Source of the DNA: Bradyrhizobium sp. Ec3.3
GTDB lineage: Bacteria > Pseudomonadota > Alphaproteobacteria > Rhizobiales > Xanthobacteraceae
NCBI RefSeq assembly: GCF_000472925.1
Contig: NZ_AXAS01000048.1
Location: 1 to 64,000 of the forward strand
Direction of reading: 5' to 3'
DNA: 64,000 nucleotides
In this document: positions 54,071-62,993 of the stretch, one piece after another
Numbering within the stretch: the stretch's first letter is position 1
Layout: each line of letters opens with the position of its first letter
Notes under the pieces: model-generated
Told to the model about the DNA's origin: nothing
Seen by the model: only the letters and a program-made list of their open reading frames with translations
The model's database searches: none
Program-made: the position numbers and the translations under genes

Positions 54071-54377
54071 CGCTCTCTCCGCGCCACTGATTTGCGAACG
54101 GCCCTAGCTTAGTCCCAGTCTGCGCTGCGCGACTGTCGTCCATCTCACATTTTGCGCGCGTCAACTCATCGCACGTTCAGAACGTGAAGCGCCATCTGAT
54201 TGCATCTGCAACGCGATGCGGCTCTTCGTCGCTCACTTCATGAGTGAGGACGGGCTGCGCGGTGAGGTTTTGCGAGCGCGCCCGCTCAACCGTTGAGACG
54301 TTGCAACCGATGAGCGACTCAGAATGAGATAGCATCGTGACGATCCGATTTCGATTGATCAGGCGGGGGCTCGATCG

Positions 54378-54632
54378 ATGCGCGGGGAAGCCAATTGCAT
54401 CATATGCAGCAGGGCAAGAGCACTCATAGCTCTCGTTCCAGTCGCCAGAGGATATGCACTGAAGGTCTACGAGTGCGCCTGTTGCCATAGCACTCTGCAT
54501 CTGGTGACGCGGGTCACGAAGGCGGATCTGATCAAGCAACGATGCGGCACCCCGCTTCCCGCCGGGAAGTGGTTCGATGCGACGACTGCCGATATCGGAG
54601 ATCGCAGGGTTCACCAGCGGGTCGCGAACTAG
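54378..54632 (+). CDS. Small zinc-ribbon-like protein
   Basis: 84 residues. CIICSRARAL (residues 7-10) and CACCHSTLHLVTR (near 34-37) are two cysteine pairs 24 residues apart, as in zinc-ribbon proteins frequent in Bradyrhizobium. A short helical and charged end follows. No ribosome site of note. Function not known; possibly nucleic-acid binding. Confidence 0.5.
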   Translation: MRGEANCIICSRARALIALVPVARGYALKVYECACCHSTLHLVTRVTKADLIKQRCGTPLPAGKWFDATTADIGDRRVHQRVAN

Positions 54633-54652
54633 ACAACCGGTCTGAACGCGCC

Positions 54653-54793
54653 CTAGCCGAACGACCTCATGATCTGAGACAGCATCGCGGTAGCGCCTCG
54701 GGTATACCGGGCGCCGAATAGTTGCTCATCCACGTAATGAAGGGCGAGGAGAGCAACAAGTGCAGCCATTGCAACTCTCATGCTGAGAAGCAT
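54653..54793 (-). CDS. 46-residue membrane-anchored small protein
   Basis: MLLSMRVAMAALVALLALHY, then VDEQLFGARYTRGATAMLSQ, IMRSFG. One N-terminal hydrophobic helix (about 5-19) and a conserved-looking ALHYVDEQ-x4-RYTR-x3-AM-x-SQI end. I know this pattern as a recurrent tiny Bradyrhizobium protein. ATG 54793 or the ATG four codons later may be used. Convergent with the zinc-ribbon gene, 20 bases apart. Confidence 0.65.
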   Translation of the reverse strand: MLLSMRVAMAALVALLALHYVDEQLFGARYTRGATAMLSQIMRSFG

Positions 54794-55061
54794 GATCCGC
54801 AGAAGCTAATGGCGTCTTAATCCATTCTCGCAGCGACCGATGCTGCATTGCAAAGAAGGCATCGCGGGGGGAAGTGGTGCGCTGAACGAGCGGCTATGCG
54901 CGAACCAACAACGCCTCGGATTGGCCGCCAACACGCCCGAATCACAGGCGCAGATGGTCCTCGCCGGGGTGCTTCGCTTGAGTATTGGGGTTCTCCGGCT
55001 CCGCTCCACCGCGAACCTCAGCCCCCAGCCCCATCGCGGTGGAGCGGCAAGCTCCTCCGGG

Positions 55062-55838
55062 TCAATTCGGCTTTTGCGTCGGGCGACCCTCGATCTTGGG
55101 CAGATCGGCCGCATCGGCAGAACGGTCTCCTCCGCCACCGGCGCGGCGGGCCATCTCGACCGTCAGCCGCTCGGCGGCCTCGGGCGACATCAGCCCCATG
55201 ATGTCGGACATCTTGCGCGGCGCGATCTGCGTGGCGATCTCGATCAGCACGCCCATCTCCAGCCGATCGAACACCCGCGCGGCGTCCTTGGGCTTCATGC
55301 TCTCATACGTGGTGACGAGGCCCTTGAGGCGCTGAGCTTCCGCCGCCTTCTGCTCGGCCGCGGTGGTGGAGATGCGGGATTCCACCGCCTTCATCTCCTC
55401 GACCTTGGACTCGATGCGCTTCTCGGCCGCCTTGAGCAGGCTCTCGCGAATGTCGATCTCGCGCTGGCGCGCTTCGAGCTCCTGGCGGCGGTTCTGCAAG
55501 CGCTCCAGAATCGCGCGCTCGGCAGGCGAGGTCTGCTCGCGGGATTCTTCCGGCTTGATCACCTGGCCTTCGGGCTTGGTCTCGGGCGCGGCCGGTTTCG
55601 GCGCATCTTCCTTGGAAGCCTCCTTCGGCGCGCCGTGCGTCGAGCCGGTGATGTCGGGATCTTCGCGGCCAGTCGGGAAGTTGAGGTTCTCCTGTGCCCA
55701 GGATTTCTTGGTCGTCTTCGGCTGGTAGTCGAACACATAGCCGCCGTTGATCACGAGGCCGGCGACCTTCAGCGTGGCAAGGGCGGCAACTGCGATCAGT
55801 ACGACGGGAATGACGCGGATGTTACGAAAGGATTTCAT
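55062..55838 (-). CDS. motE: Flagellar stator chaperone MotE
   Basis: 258 residues: one N-terminal helix (about 8-32), a Pro/Lys/Glu-rich linker, a long coiled coil (about 105-170, AILERLQNRRQELEARQREI) and an MgtE-N-like end (MKPKDAARVFDRLEMGVLIE ... MSDIMGLMSPEAAERL). This is MotE of alphaproteobacteria, which supports MotC or stator function in the periplasm. It follows DUF6468 and fliM in the same direction. Confidence 0.88.
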   Translation of the reverse strand: MKSFRNIRVIPVVLIAVAALATLKVAGLVINGGYVFDYQPKTTKKSWAQENLNFPTGREDPDITGSTHGAPKEASKEDAPKPAAPETKPEGQVIKPEESREQTSPAERAILERLQNRRQELEARQREIDIRESLLKAAEKRIESKVEEMKAVESRISTTAAEQKAAEAQRLKGLVTTYESMKPKDAARVFDRLEMGVLIEIATQIAPRKMSDIMGLMSPEAAERLTVEMARRAGGGGDRSADAADLPKIEGRPTQKPN

Positions 55839-55847
55839 ACAGCGACT

Positions 55848-56294
55848 TTATGCGGCAAGCCCGTTGGACCTTCTGCGCTCGGAGAACGCTTCGGCAGCCG
55901 CCGCCACCGCCTTCGCCGCAGAGGGCTTGGCGACCGGGGCTGCGGCAGCTTCCGGATTCGTCACGGGGCGCGCAGCGATGGCGATCTTGGAGAGGCGCCG
56001 CACCACGTTGTCGGCCTCGCCGAGCTGGCGGTAGAGCTGGTCGGACATCTGCGTTGCGGCCGCGAGCTGGCTGCCGAGATTCTCGTTGACGTCGCGGACA
56101 GCGAGCTTCAGCCCGCCGATCGCGCGCTCGGCGATCTCGGTCGCGGTGATCAGCTCGGCGATGACGGCTTTCAGTGAATGCTCGTCCGCCTTCAGCCGCG
56201 TCAGCCGCTTGTTGAGCAGGATGCAGTAGCCGATCGTCAGCATCAGGAGGATTGCGACCAGCGTCTCGATCGCCATGCCTAAGGAGTGGTTCAT
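55848..56294 (-). CDS. DUF6468 flagellar-locus protein
   Basis: 148 residues: an N-terminal membrane helix (about 8-26, IETLVAILLMLTIGYCILLN), then a helical, coiled-coil-like part (LITATEIAERAIGGLKLAVR), and an Ala/Pro-rich end. DUF6468 proteins are found between fliM and motE in Rhizobiales; the precise role is unknown. Its start overlaps the fliM stop by four bases (ATGA). Confidence 0.85.
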   Translation of the reverse strand: MNHSLGMAIETLVAILLMLTIGYCILLNKRLTRLKADEHSLKAVIAELITATEIAERAIGGLKLAVRDVNENLGSQLAAATQMSDQLYRQLGEADNVVRRLSKIAIAARPVTNPEAAAAPVAKPSAAKAVAAAAEAFSERRRSNGLAA

Positions 56295-57493
56295 GGTGCC
56301 TCCATCATCTTGTTCTGCTCGTCGACCTTCTCGAACATCGCAAGTGTCGTAACTGGCTTGCGCAGGGGTTTCGTCACGCGGATCGCGACGCGGTCGCCGA
56401 CGCGCCCCATCCGCCCTTCGGTCAGCGTGACGCTGCCGCAGCGCACGGTCACGTTGGCATCCGCGCGCATGTCCAGCGGCAGCGTGTCGCCGACCTTCAG
56501 CCGCATCAGCTGCTTGAGCGGAATGTCGGCCTCGTAGAGCACGGCATCGACTGCAATCTCGGCCTGGACGATCTCGGTGGCGAAATGGCCTTCCCAGATC
56601 GTGTCACGGCCGAACTTTTCGCCCATGAACATCTGGAGCAGGACGCCCCGGATCGGCTCGATTGTCGCGTAAGGCAGCAATAGTTCGATGTTGCCGCCAC
56701 GATCTTCCATGTCGATGCGCAGTCGCACCAGGATCGCGGCGTTCGCAGGACGGCTGATCGCTGCGAAACGCGGATTGGTCTCGAGCCGGTCGATCGTGAA
56801 GGTCACCGGAGACAGCGGCCGGAATGCCTGTTCGGCGTCGGCCAGCACTACCTCGACCAGCCGCTTGACCAGCTCGGTCTCGATCGTGGTGTAGGGCCGG
56901 CCTTCGATGCGGAGCTGGCTCGCGCCCCGCCGACCGCCGAGCAGCACGTCGATCATCGAATAGATCAGGCTGGAGTCGACCACCGCCATGCCGAAGTTTT
57001 CCCACTCCTCGGCCTTGAACACCGAGAGCACGGCTGGCAGCGGGATCGAGTTCATGTAGTCGCCGAAACGCACCGAGGTGATGCGGTCGAGCGAGACTTC
57101 GACGTTGTCCGAGGTGAAATTGCGCAAGGAGGTCGTCAGCAACCGCACCAGGCGGTCGAAGACGATTTCGAGCATCGGCAGACGCTCGTAGGAGACCATC
57201 GCCGAATCGATGATCGCGCGAATGCCGGAATGATCGTCGAGCGTGACGTCGCCGACGGTGAAGCCGAGGAGATTGTCGATTTCCTCCTGCGACAGCACCC
57301 TCTCGCCTGAGTTCTTGCCGTTGCCGAGATCGCGGCTGCCGTCCTCGACCATGGCCGCCCATTGCAGGGCCATGGTCTCGGATAGTTCATTCTCGGCAGC
57401 AGCCTTCGCGGCCTCCGCGGGATCCTCGGAATCGAGCGAGGCCTCCCATTGGGCGGCTATGGCATCTTGGTCGACTGGATCGTTGCCCGCCAT
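56291..57493 (-). CDS. fliM: Flagellar motor switch protein FliM
   Basis: 400 residues. The N-terminal part has VLSQEEIDNLLGF (about 68-80). The middle (about 90-290) is the CheC-like core. The C-terminal SpoA domain is about 310-385 (LKVGDTLPLDMRADANVTVR). The typical CheY-binding EIDxLL motif is present, but an acidic N-terminal extension of about 65 residues precedes it. FliM forms the C ring. It lies downstream of fliL, 30 bases. Confidence 0.95.
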   Translation of the reverse strand: MAGNDPVDQDAIAAQWEASLDSEDPAEAAKAAAENELSETMALQWAAMVEDGSRDLGNGKNSGERVLSQEEIDNLLGFTVGDVTLDDHSGIRAIIDSAMVSYERLPMLEIVFDRLVRLLTTSLRNFTSDNVEVSLDRITSVRFGDYMNSIPLPAVLSVFKAEEWENFGMAVVDSSLIYSMIDVLLGGRRGASQLRIEGRPYTTIETELVKRLVEVVLADAEQAFRPLSPVTFTIDRLETNPRFAAISRPANAAILVRLRIDMEDRGGNIELLLPYATIEPIRGVLLQMFMGEKFGRDTIWEGHFATEIVQAEIAVDAVLYEADIPLKQLMRLKVGDTLPLDMRADANVTVRCGSVTLTEGRMGRVGDRVAIRVTKPLRKPVTTLAMFEKVDEQNKMMEAP

Positions 57494-57523
57494 GGCGCTA
57501 GCCCATTACCTTCACTTGCACCG

Positions 57524-58024
57524 TCACTGCACCACGACTTCCTTGAACAGCACTGCGCTGACCTGGATCGGCGCGACCGCCGCGTTGACGCGCTTGGTCA
57601 GCTCTTCCTTGAGGCGGAAGATGCCGGCGGAGCCGTTGAGGTCGGAGGGGCGGAGTTCCCGCACATACGTCTGGAAGATATCGGTGACACGCGGCATCGT
57701 CGGCTTGATCGCCTCGATCTGCTTCTCTTCCTTCAGTTCGAGCACGATCTTCAGCCGCAGATATTGCACGCGCTCGCCGGGCGCGCCGGCGAGGTTGACC
57801 ATCATGTCGGGCACGTCGACGAAGGCCGGCGGCTTCGGCGGCGGCGCAGCCTCGGCATGGTGCTCGTCATCGCCATGACGGAGGAAGAGAAACCAAGTCG
57901 CCGCACCGCCGCCGAGAATGGCCAGCGCGGCGACGGCGATGATGATGAGCTTGAGCTTGTTCTTCGGCGGGGCCGCCTCAGTGCCGTCAGTGGCTGCGCC
58001 GCCTTCCGCTTCGTTCTCTGCCAT
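57524..58024 (-). CDS. fliL: Flagellar basal-body associated protein FliL
   Basis: 166 residues: a cytoplasmic head, one membrane helix (about 27-47, LIIIAVAALAILGGGAATWF), a His/Pro linker and the FliL domain (VQYLRLKIVLELKEEKQIEA ... LFKEVVV). FliL stabilises the stator. First of the row fliL-fliM-DUF6468-motE. It is divergent from flgF at 387 bases. Confidence 0.94.
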   Translation of the reverse strand: MAENEAEGGAATDGTEAAPPKNKLKLIIIAVAALAILGGGAATWFLFLRHGDDEHHAEAAPPPKPPAFVDVPDMMVNLAGAPGERVQYLRLKIVLELKEEKQIEAIKPTMPRVTDIFQTYVRELRPSDLNGSAGIFRLKEELTKRVNAAVAPIQVSAVLFKEVVVQ

Positions 58025-58146
58025 GGTCGCCGCGCTCGCTCACTATAAAGGGTCTTAAGAGAGCGAAACCTCTGGTCGGCCAGTGACGCGAAACAAATGC
58101 CCCAGCGCGCAACGCGCTCCTCACAGCTGCAAACGCTACGGTAATG

Positions 58147-58221
58147 ATGGTTAACAGAACCTTTCGATTGCCCCCGCGCTAGGAAAAATCTGCCGGGCAA
58201 ACATGGTCAACAGAACCTTTC
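58147..58221. promoter_or_regulatory. Direct repeats, candidate enhancer sites
   Basis: ATGGTTAACAGAACCTTTC (58147-58165) and ATGGTCAACAGAACCTTTC (58203-58221) are 18 of 19 identical and 56 bases apart. They lie 62-136 bases upstream of the sigma-54 type promoter at 58283. That is the normal place for an activator such as FlbD. Activator identity is inference. Confidence 0.6.
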
Positions 58222-58282
58222 TGCCGCTCCCCGCCCACCCCTCCCGAACACTTAAGCGCTTGCAAATACGTGACTTTCTGAG

Positions 58283-58299
58283 TTGGCACGGCTTTCGCT
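58283..58299 (+). promoter_or_regulatory. Sigma-54 type promoter of the flgF operon
   Basis: TTGGCACGGCTTTCGCT has the -24 GG (58285-58286) and the -12 GC (58297-58298) with ten bases between, as in TTGGCACG-N4-TTGCT, one mismatch. The start point would be near 58310, about 100 bases before the flgF start. The remainder of 58025-58411 holds no gene. Confidence 0.75.
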
Positions 58300-58411
58300 G
58301 AGGAAAGGCCAAGACCGGACGGTTTGGGAGAGCCCGAAGGTCTCATCGACGGGTCGGCCAAGACGCTTGGGAGAGCGGCGAAGCAGGACCTCCACAGGGG
58401 AGAACCATCCG

Positions 58412-59173
58412 ATGCAGAACGCGCTTCTGGTCGGTTTATCGCGGCAGATGACGTTGGAACGGCAGATGGATGTCATCGCCAACAACGTCGCCAATGCCAA
58501 CACCAACGGCTTCAAGGCCGATCGCACGCTGTTTGAGGAATTCCTCAGCTCTCGCGCGCATGAGGACAATTTCGTCGGCTCCGACCGCCGGGTCTCCTAT
58601 GTGCAGGACCGCGGCACCTTCCGCGACGTCGGCCAGGGCCCGATGGAGGAGACCAAGAACCCGCTCGACCTCGCGGTCGATGGCAACTCCTTTTTCGCGG
58701 TGCAGACAGCCGGCGGCGAGCGCTACACCCGCGACGGCAAGTTCTCGCTCAACAACCAGGGCCAGCTCGTCACCTCGGACGGCAATCTCGTGCTCGGCAA
58801 TGCCGGCCCGATCACCTTCCAGCCGACCGACCACGACATCAACGTCGCGCCCGACGGCACGGTGACGGTGCTCGAGGGCACCGCCCGCGTCGACTCCATC
58901 CGCGGCAAGATCCGCATGGTCGCCTTCGACGATCCGCAGAAGCTCGCCAAGCAGGGGGCCAATCTCTACGCCCAGGGTTCGGCGAACCAGCAGGCAGACG
59001 CCAAGTCCACCGTGCGCCAGGGCTACATCGAGAAGTCGAACGTGAACGCGGTCGGCGAGATGAGCCGCATGGTCGAGGTGATGCGGATGTACACCCAGGT
59101 CGCCAACCTGCTCCAGCAGCAGAGCGACATGCACAAATCGGCGATCGAGAAGCTCGCCGACGTTCCAGCGTAA
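58412..59173 (+). CDS. flgF: Flagellar basal-body rod protein FlgF
   Basis: 253 residues starting MQNALLVGLSRQMTLERQMD, with IANNVANANTNGFKADRTLF, then the central D1 domain (PLDLAVDGNSFFAVQTAGGE) and C-terminal GEMSRMVEVMRMYTQVANLL. ATG 58412 follows AGGGGAGA. First gene of flgF-flgG-flgA-flgH, driven by the sigma-54 type promoter. Confidence 0.96.
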   Translation: MQNALLVGLSRQMTLERQMDVIANNVANANTNGFKADRTLFEEFLSSRAHEDNFVGSDRRVSYVQDRGTFRDVGQGPMEETKNPLDLAVDGNSFFAVQTAGGERYTRDGKFSLNNQGQLVTSDGNLVLGNAGPITFQPTDHDINVAPDGTVTVLEGTARVDSIRGKIRMVAFDDPQKLAKQGANLYAQGSANQQADAKSTVRQGYIEKSNVNAVGEMSRMVEVMRMYTQVANLLQQQSDMHKSAIEKLADVPA

Positions 59174-59194
59174 CGCCATTAGGAGACGATTGAC

Positions 59195-59983
59195 ATGCAA
59201 GCGCTTCACACCGCTGCGACCGGGATGGCGGCACAGGAACTCAACGTGCAGGTCATCTCCAACAACATCGCGAACCTGCGCACCACCGGCTTCAAGAAGC
59301 AGACCGCGGCGTTCCAGGATCTGATCTACGAGCACATTCGCCGCGTCGGCGCGCAGTCGTCCGACCAGGGCACCATCCTGCCGGTCGGCGTCGATATCGG
59401 CGGCGGCGTCAAGACGGTCGGCACGCCGCGCAGCATGACGCAGGGCACGCTGTCGCAGACCGGTAACGATCTCGATCTGGCGGTCTCGGGCGAAGGTTTC
59501 TTCAAGGTCCTGATGCCCGACGGGACCTACCAGTACACCCGCGACGGCACCTTCCAAATGGACAATCAGGGCCGCATCGTCACCGCGCAGGGCAACCCGG
59601 TGCAGCCGACCATCACGATCCCGAACAACGCCTCCGGCCTCACCGTCAACGTGCAGGGCCAGGTCTCGGTGACGCTCCCGGGCTCCTCGACCTCCACCAT
59701 CATCGGCCAGCTCGCGCTGACGCGCTTCATCAACAAGGCGGGCCTCCAGCCGGTCGGCAACAACCAGTTCACCGAGACGCCCTCCTCCGGAGCGCCGCAG
59801 GACGGCACCGCGAGCTCCGAAGGCTACGGCACGATCACGCAGGGCAGCCTCGAACAGGCCAATGTCGACGTCGTCTCGGAGATGAGCGACCTGATCGCCG
59901 CACAGCGCGCCTACGAGATGAACGCCAAGGTGATCAGCGCCGCCGACCAGATGATGCAATCCACCACGGCGCTGTTCCGCTAG
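59195..59983 (+). CDS. flgG: Flagellar distal rod protein FlgG
   Basis: 262 residues: MQALHTAATGMAAQELNVQV, ISNNIANLRTTGFKKQTAAF and C-terminal EMSDLIAAQRAYEMNAKVIS. Normal length. It forms the distal rod. AGGAG precedes ATG 59195. It lies three bases before flgA. Confidence 0.97.
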   Translation: MQALHTAATGMAAQELNVQVISNNIANLRTTGFKKQTAAFQDLIYEHIRRVGAQSSDQGTILPVGVDIGGGVKTVGTPRSMTQGTLSQTGNDLDLAVSGEGFFKVLMPDGTYQYTRDGTFQMDNQGRIVTAQGNPVQPTITIPNNASGLTVNVQGQVSVTLPGSSTSTIIGQLALTRFINKAGLQPVGNNQFTETPSSGAPQDGTASSEGYGTITQGSLEQANVDVVSEMSDLIAAQRAYEMNAKVISAADQMMQSTTALFR

Positions 59984-59986
59984 GGA

Positions 59987-61093
59987 ATGACGATGATGCG
60001 CAAGACCATCACCACCCTCGCCGCCCTGCTCGCGCTGTCCGCGCCGGCATGCGCCGCCGACGACGGCATCGCGCCGCCGACGCTGCGCGCCAGCATCACC
60101 GTCACCTCCGACGTGGTGCGGGTCGGCGACCTCATCGACAATGCAGGGTCGGCCGCGCAGATTCCGGTCTATCGCTCACCCGATCTCGGAACCACCGGCG
60201 CGCTGCCGGTTGCGAACGTCCTGAGCGTGCTGCGCGCAAAACAGGTGATCGGCGTGATGACCGGCGACCTCAAGGAAGTCACGGTCACGCGGCTCGCGCG
60301 CACGCTTGCCAACAAGGACCTCGAGCTCGCGGTCGCCTCCGCGCTGGAGCGCCGCTTCGGCCTCGGGGATGCCGCCAACATCACCGTTACCTTCGACCGC
60401 GGCGTTTCCGACGTACGGCTGGACGCCTCCAACACCGGCGCGCTCCAGGCGACTGCCACGCGCTACGACGCGCGCAGCGGCCGCTTCGATCTGAGCTTCG
60501 AGATCAACAACGAGAACAGCCTCGCGCCGGCCAGGCTGCGCCTGACCGGCACCGCGATTGAAACCGTCGAGGTTGCCGTGCTGACCCGCGACATCGACCG
60601 CACCGAGATGCTGAAGTCGTCCGACGTCACGCCAGAGCGCCGCCCGAAGGCGGACGTTCAGGGCGAAGCGGCCTCGCGCGAGCGTGCCGTCGGCATGCAG
60701 CTCCGTCATCCGATGCGAGCAGGCACCCCGATCCGCGTCGCCGACATCGCAAAGCCCGACCTCGTGCAGCGCGACCAGAACGTCACCATCATCTACCAGG
60801 TGCCGGGCCTCTATCTCACGACCCGCGGCAAGGCGGTCGACAGCGGCTCCGAGGGCGACACCGTCTCCGTCCTCAACATGCAGTCCAAGCGCACGCTCCA
60901 GGGCATCGTCACCGGCCGCGGCCAGGTCACTGTGCAGGGCGCGAGCCAGTCCGCGCCTGCCGCGCCTGCGGTCGAGCAGACGTCATCCCTCAAGCGCGAG
61001 GAGACGCCGGCAGCGGCCGCCCTCGCCCAAAGCCTGATCCAGGCCCCCGTTTCGCCAACCCAGATCGCGCAAGCACAAGCCAAGTCAGAGTAA
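59987..61093 (+). CDS. flgA: P-ring assembly chaperone FlgA, long form
   Basis: 368 residues, longer than the usual 220-240. Signal peptide (to about 23, ACAA), an N-terminal extra domain (40-200), the SAF/FlgA domain (about 215-315, SSDVTPERRP ... VTIIYQVPGLYLTTRGKAVD) and a Pro/Ala/Gln tail. FlgA helps build the P ring from FlgI in the periplasm. ATG 59987 is used, but ATG 59993 has the better ribosome-site spacing. Four bases to flgH. Confidence 0.9.
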   Translation: MTMMRKTITTLAALLALSAPACAADDGIAPPTLRASITVTSDVVRVGDLIDNAGSAAQIPVYRSPDLGTTGALPVANVLSVLRAKQVIGVMTGDLKEVTVTRLARTLANKDLELAVASALERRFGLGDAANITVTFDRGVSDVRLDASNTGALQATATRYDARSGRFDLSFEINNENSLAPARLRLTGTAIETVEVAVLTRDIDRTEMLKSSDVTPERRPKADVQGEAASRERAVGMQLRHPMRAGTPIRVADIAKPDLVQRDQNVTIIYQVPGLYLTTRGKAVDSGSEGDTVSVLNMQSKRTLQGIVTGRGQVTVQGASQSAPAAPAVEQTSSLKREETPAAAALAQSLIQAPVSPTQIAQAQAKSE

Positions 61094-61096
61094 GTC

Positions 61097-61861
61097 ATGT
61101 CCAAGTTCCGTTCCGTGGCCCGTCTTCGTCGTATCGCCCTCTCCGGCACGCTGCTCGCAACTTTCGCCTTTGCGAGCGGGTGTTCCTCGATCGACCGTCT
61201 GTCGCAGATCGGCGAACAGCCGAAACTGTCCGCGATCGACAATCCGACGACGCAGCCCGGCTACAAGCCGGTGCAGATGCCGATGCCGAAGCCGGAAGTC
61301 GCCTCCTACAATCCGAACTCGCTCTGGCGCAACGGCAGCCGCGCCTTCTTCAAGGACCAGCGCGCCCATCAGGTCGGCGACCTCCTGACGGTGACGGTCA
61401 ATTTCACGGACAAGGCCAACATCGCCAACGAGACCCAGCGCAGCCGGACCGCCAAGGAAGATTCGGGGATTACCGATTTTATCGGCAGCCAGACGATCAC
61501 ACAGCCGCTCAAGATCCTGCCCGGCCGTCTTCTCACCACTGACTCGACGTCCTCCGCCGACGGCAAGGGCTCGGTCCAGCGCCAGGAAGCCTTGCAGACC
61601 AACGTCGCTGCGGTCGTCACCCAGGTGCTGCCGAACGGCAACCTCGTCGTCGAAGGCAAGCAGGAAATCCGCGTCAACTACGAGATCCGCGAGCTGGTCG
61701 TCGCCGGCATCGTCCGGCCCGAGGACATCCAGAGCGACAACACCATCGACTCCAGCAAAATCGCCCAGGCCCGCATCGCCTATGGCGGCCGCGGCCAGAT
61801 CACCGACGTGCAGCAGCCGCGCTACGGCCAGCAAGTGATGGACGTGCTGCTGCCGTTCTAA
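61097..61861 (+). CDS. flgH: Flagellar L-ring protein FlgH
   Basis: 254 residues: a lipobox FASGCSS puts the lipid cysteine near residue 29. Then SLWRNGSRAFFKDQRAHQVG, DLLTVTVNF and the C-terminal SKIAQARIAYGGRGQITDVQ of FlgH. It makes the outer-membrane ring. Last gene of the operon; a terminator follows at 61921. flgI is not present in the window. Confidence 0.96.
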   Translation: MSKFRSVARLRRIALSGTLLATFAFASGCSSIDRLSQIGEQPKLSAIDNPTTQPGYKPVQMPMPKPEVASYNPNSLWRNGSRAFFKDQRAHQVGDLLTVTVNFTDKANIANETQRSRTAKEDSGITDFIGSQTITQPLKILPGRLLTTDSTSSADGKGSVQRQEALQTNVAAVVTQVLPNGNLVVEGKQEIRVNYEIRELVVAGIVRPEDIQSDNTIDSSKIAQARIAYGGRGQITDVQQPRYGQQVMDVLLPF

Positions 61862-61920
61862 GAGTTTCTTTAAGAGCTCCCACATCTCGTTGTGAACCTA
61901 GGCACAACGCGATGTTCTAC

Positions 61921-61958
61921 GCGGCCTCCGGTAGCTCCCCTGCCGGAGGCCGCATGAT
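61921..61958 (+). terminator. Rho-independent terminator after flgH
   Basis: GCGGCCTCCGG and CCGGAGGCCGC form a perfect 11-base stem around an 11-base loop, then ATGATTTTTG. It lies 60 bases after the flgH stop. Confidence 0.85.
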
Positions 61959-62020
61959 TTTTGCTGTTGGTGGTTGCGGCAGCGAGTTACGGCTAATCGC
62001 TCAGCCGCCAACACACACTC

Positions 62021-62106
62021 CGTCATTGCGAGCGCAGCGAAGCAATCCAGAGCCTTTCCGCGGAGGGATTCTGGATTGCTTCGTCGCTTCGCTCCTCGCA
62101 ATGACG
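62021..62106. repeat. Intergenic palindromic repeat, family A copy 3
   Basis: CGTCATTGCGAGCGCAGCGA ... CTCCTCGCAATGACG, with GAAGCAATCCAGAG and TTCTGGATTGCTTCG inner arms. Nearly the same as the copy inside the flagellar operon at 37026. It separates flgH from the hydratase gene. Confidence 0.85.
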
Positions 62107-62127
62107 GCGGGGAATGACGTTATGCCT

Positions 62128-62907
62128 TCACGTAAACTTCGCCTCCACCACGCCCAGCCCATCCAGCTCCATCCGTACCTTGTCGCCGGCCTTCAGCCAC
62201 AGCGTTTTCACGAGGCTGCCGGTGAGCACGAGCTGGCCGGCATGCAGGCCCTTGCCTTCGGCGGCAAGATGATTGGCGAGCCAGGCCAGTGCGTTATGGG
62301 GATGGCCGAGCACGTCGGCGCCGGTGCCCTTGCCCGCCTCCTCGCCGTTGACGAGGGCGCGGCCGGCGACCGCCCGAAGATCGGGTACATTGGCGCGGTC
62401 GACCGTGGCGCCAAGCACGCAGCCGGCGGAGAAGAAATCATCCGCGATCAGCGTCGGCGCGCCCATCGTCTCCCATTTCACATAACGGTCATCGACGATC
62501 TCGATCGCGGGGGCGTAGGCGTCGACCGCCTCTCCCACCCATTCGGCGGTGAACGGCGCCTCGCCGGGGGCAAGGTCGCGCTTCAGCCGCACGGCGATCT
62601 CGCATTCGACGCCGACGCGGACATAGTCGGAGACGGCCAGTTTTGCGCGGCTGTCATACACGACCTTCTCGAACACGCCGCCGGCGCAGGGATGGTCAAT
62701 CTGCATGTAGTCCTGCATGACCGGGCTGGTGCAGCCGATCTTGTAGCCGACCAGCGAGCCGACATGTGGTTGCAGCAGGTCGTGCAGCGCGCGCTGAATC
62801 TTGTAACCCTCCTCCTCATCGCGTGGGGGAACCTCGAGCGGCGCGAGGGGAGCATGGTTGCGGCGCGCAAGCGCGATCGCCTTTGCCGCTGCGAGAATTT
62901 TGTCCAT
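62128..62907 (-). CDS. 2-keto-4-pentenoate hydratase-like (fumarylacetoacetase fold)
   Basis: 259 residues from ATG 62907 (MDKILAAAKAIALARRNHAP). The family core is GYKIGCTSPVMQDYMQID, VGVECEIAVRLKRDL (metal ligands Glu/Glu) and DAYAPAIEIVDDRY, with VLTGSLVKTLWLKAGDKVRM near the end. Such enzymes hydrate 2-hydroxypenta-2,4-dienoate in meta-cleavage of aromatics, or decarboxylate related acids. It is 86 bases downstream of the SDR gene on the same strand. Confidence 0.87.
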   Translation of the reverse strand: MDKILAAAKAIALARRNHAPLAPLEVPPRDEEEGYKIQRALHDLLQPHVGSLVGYKIGCTSPVMQDYMQIDHPCAGGVFEKVVYDSRAKLAVSDYVRVGVECEIAVRLKRDLAPGEAPFTAEWVGEAVDAYAPAIEIVDDRYVKWETMGAPTLIADDFFSAGCVLGATVDRANVPDLRAVAGRALVNGEEAGKGTGADVLGHPHNALAWLANHLAAEGKGLHAGQLVLTGSLVKTLWLKAGDKVRMELDGLGVVEAKFT

Positions 62908-62993
62908 CGGCGCCGACTCCCACGCTACGCAACTCAAGGCCGCACTTCACCATCCCCGCTCCCGCCTGACAAGCGCTGCGGGAGGGGCGCGCG

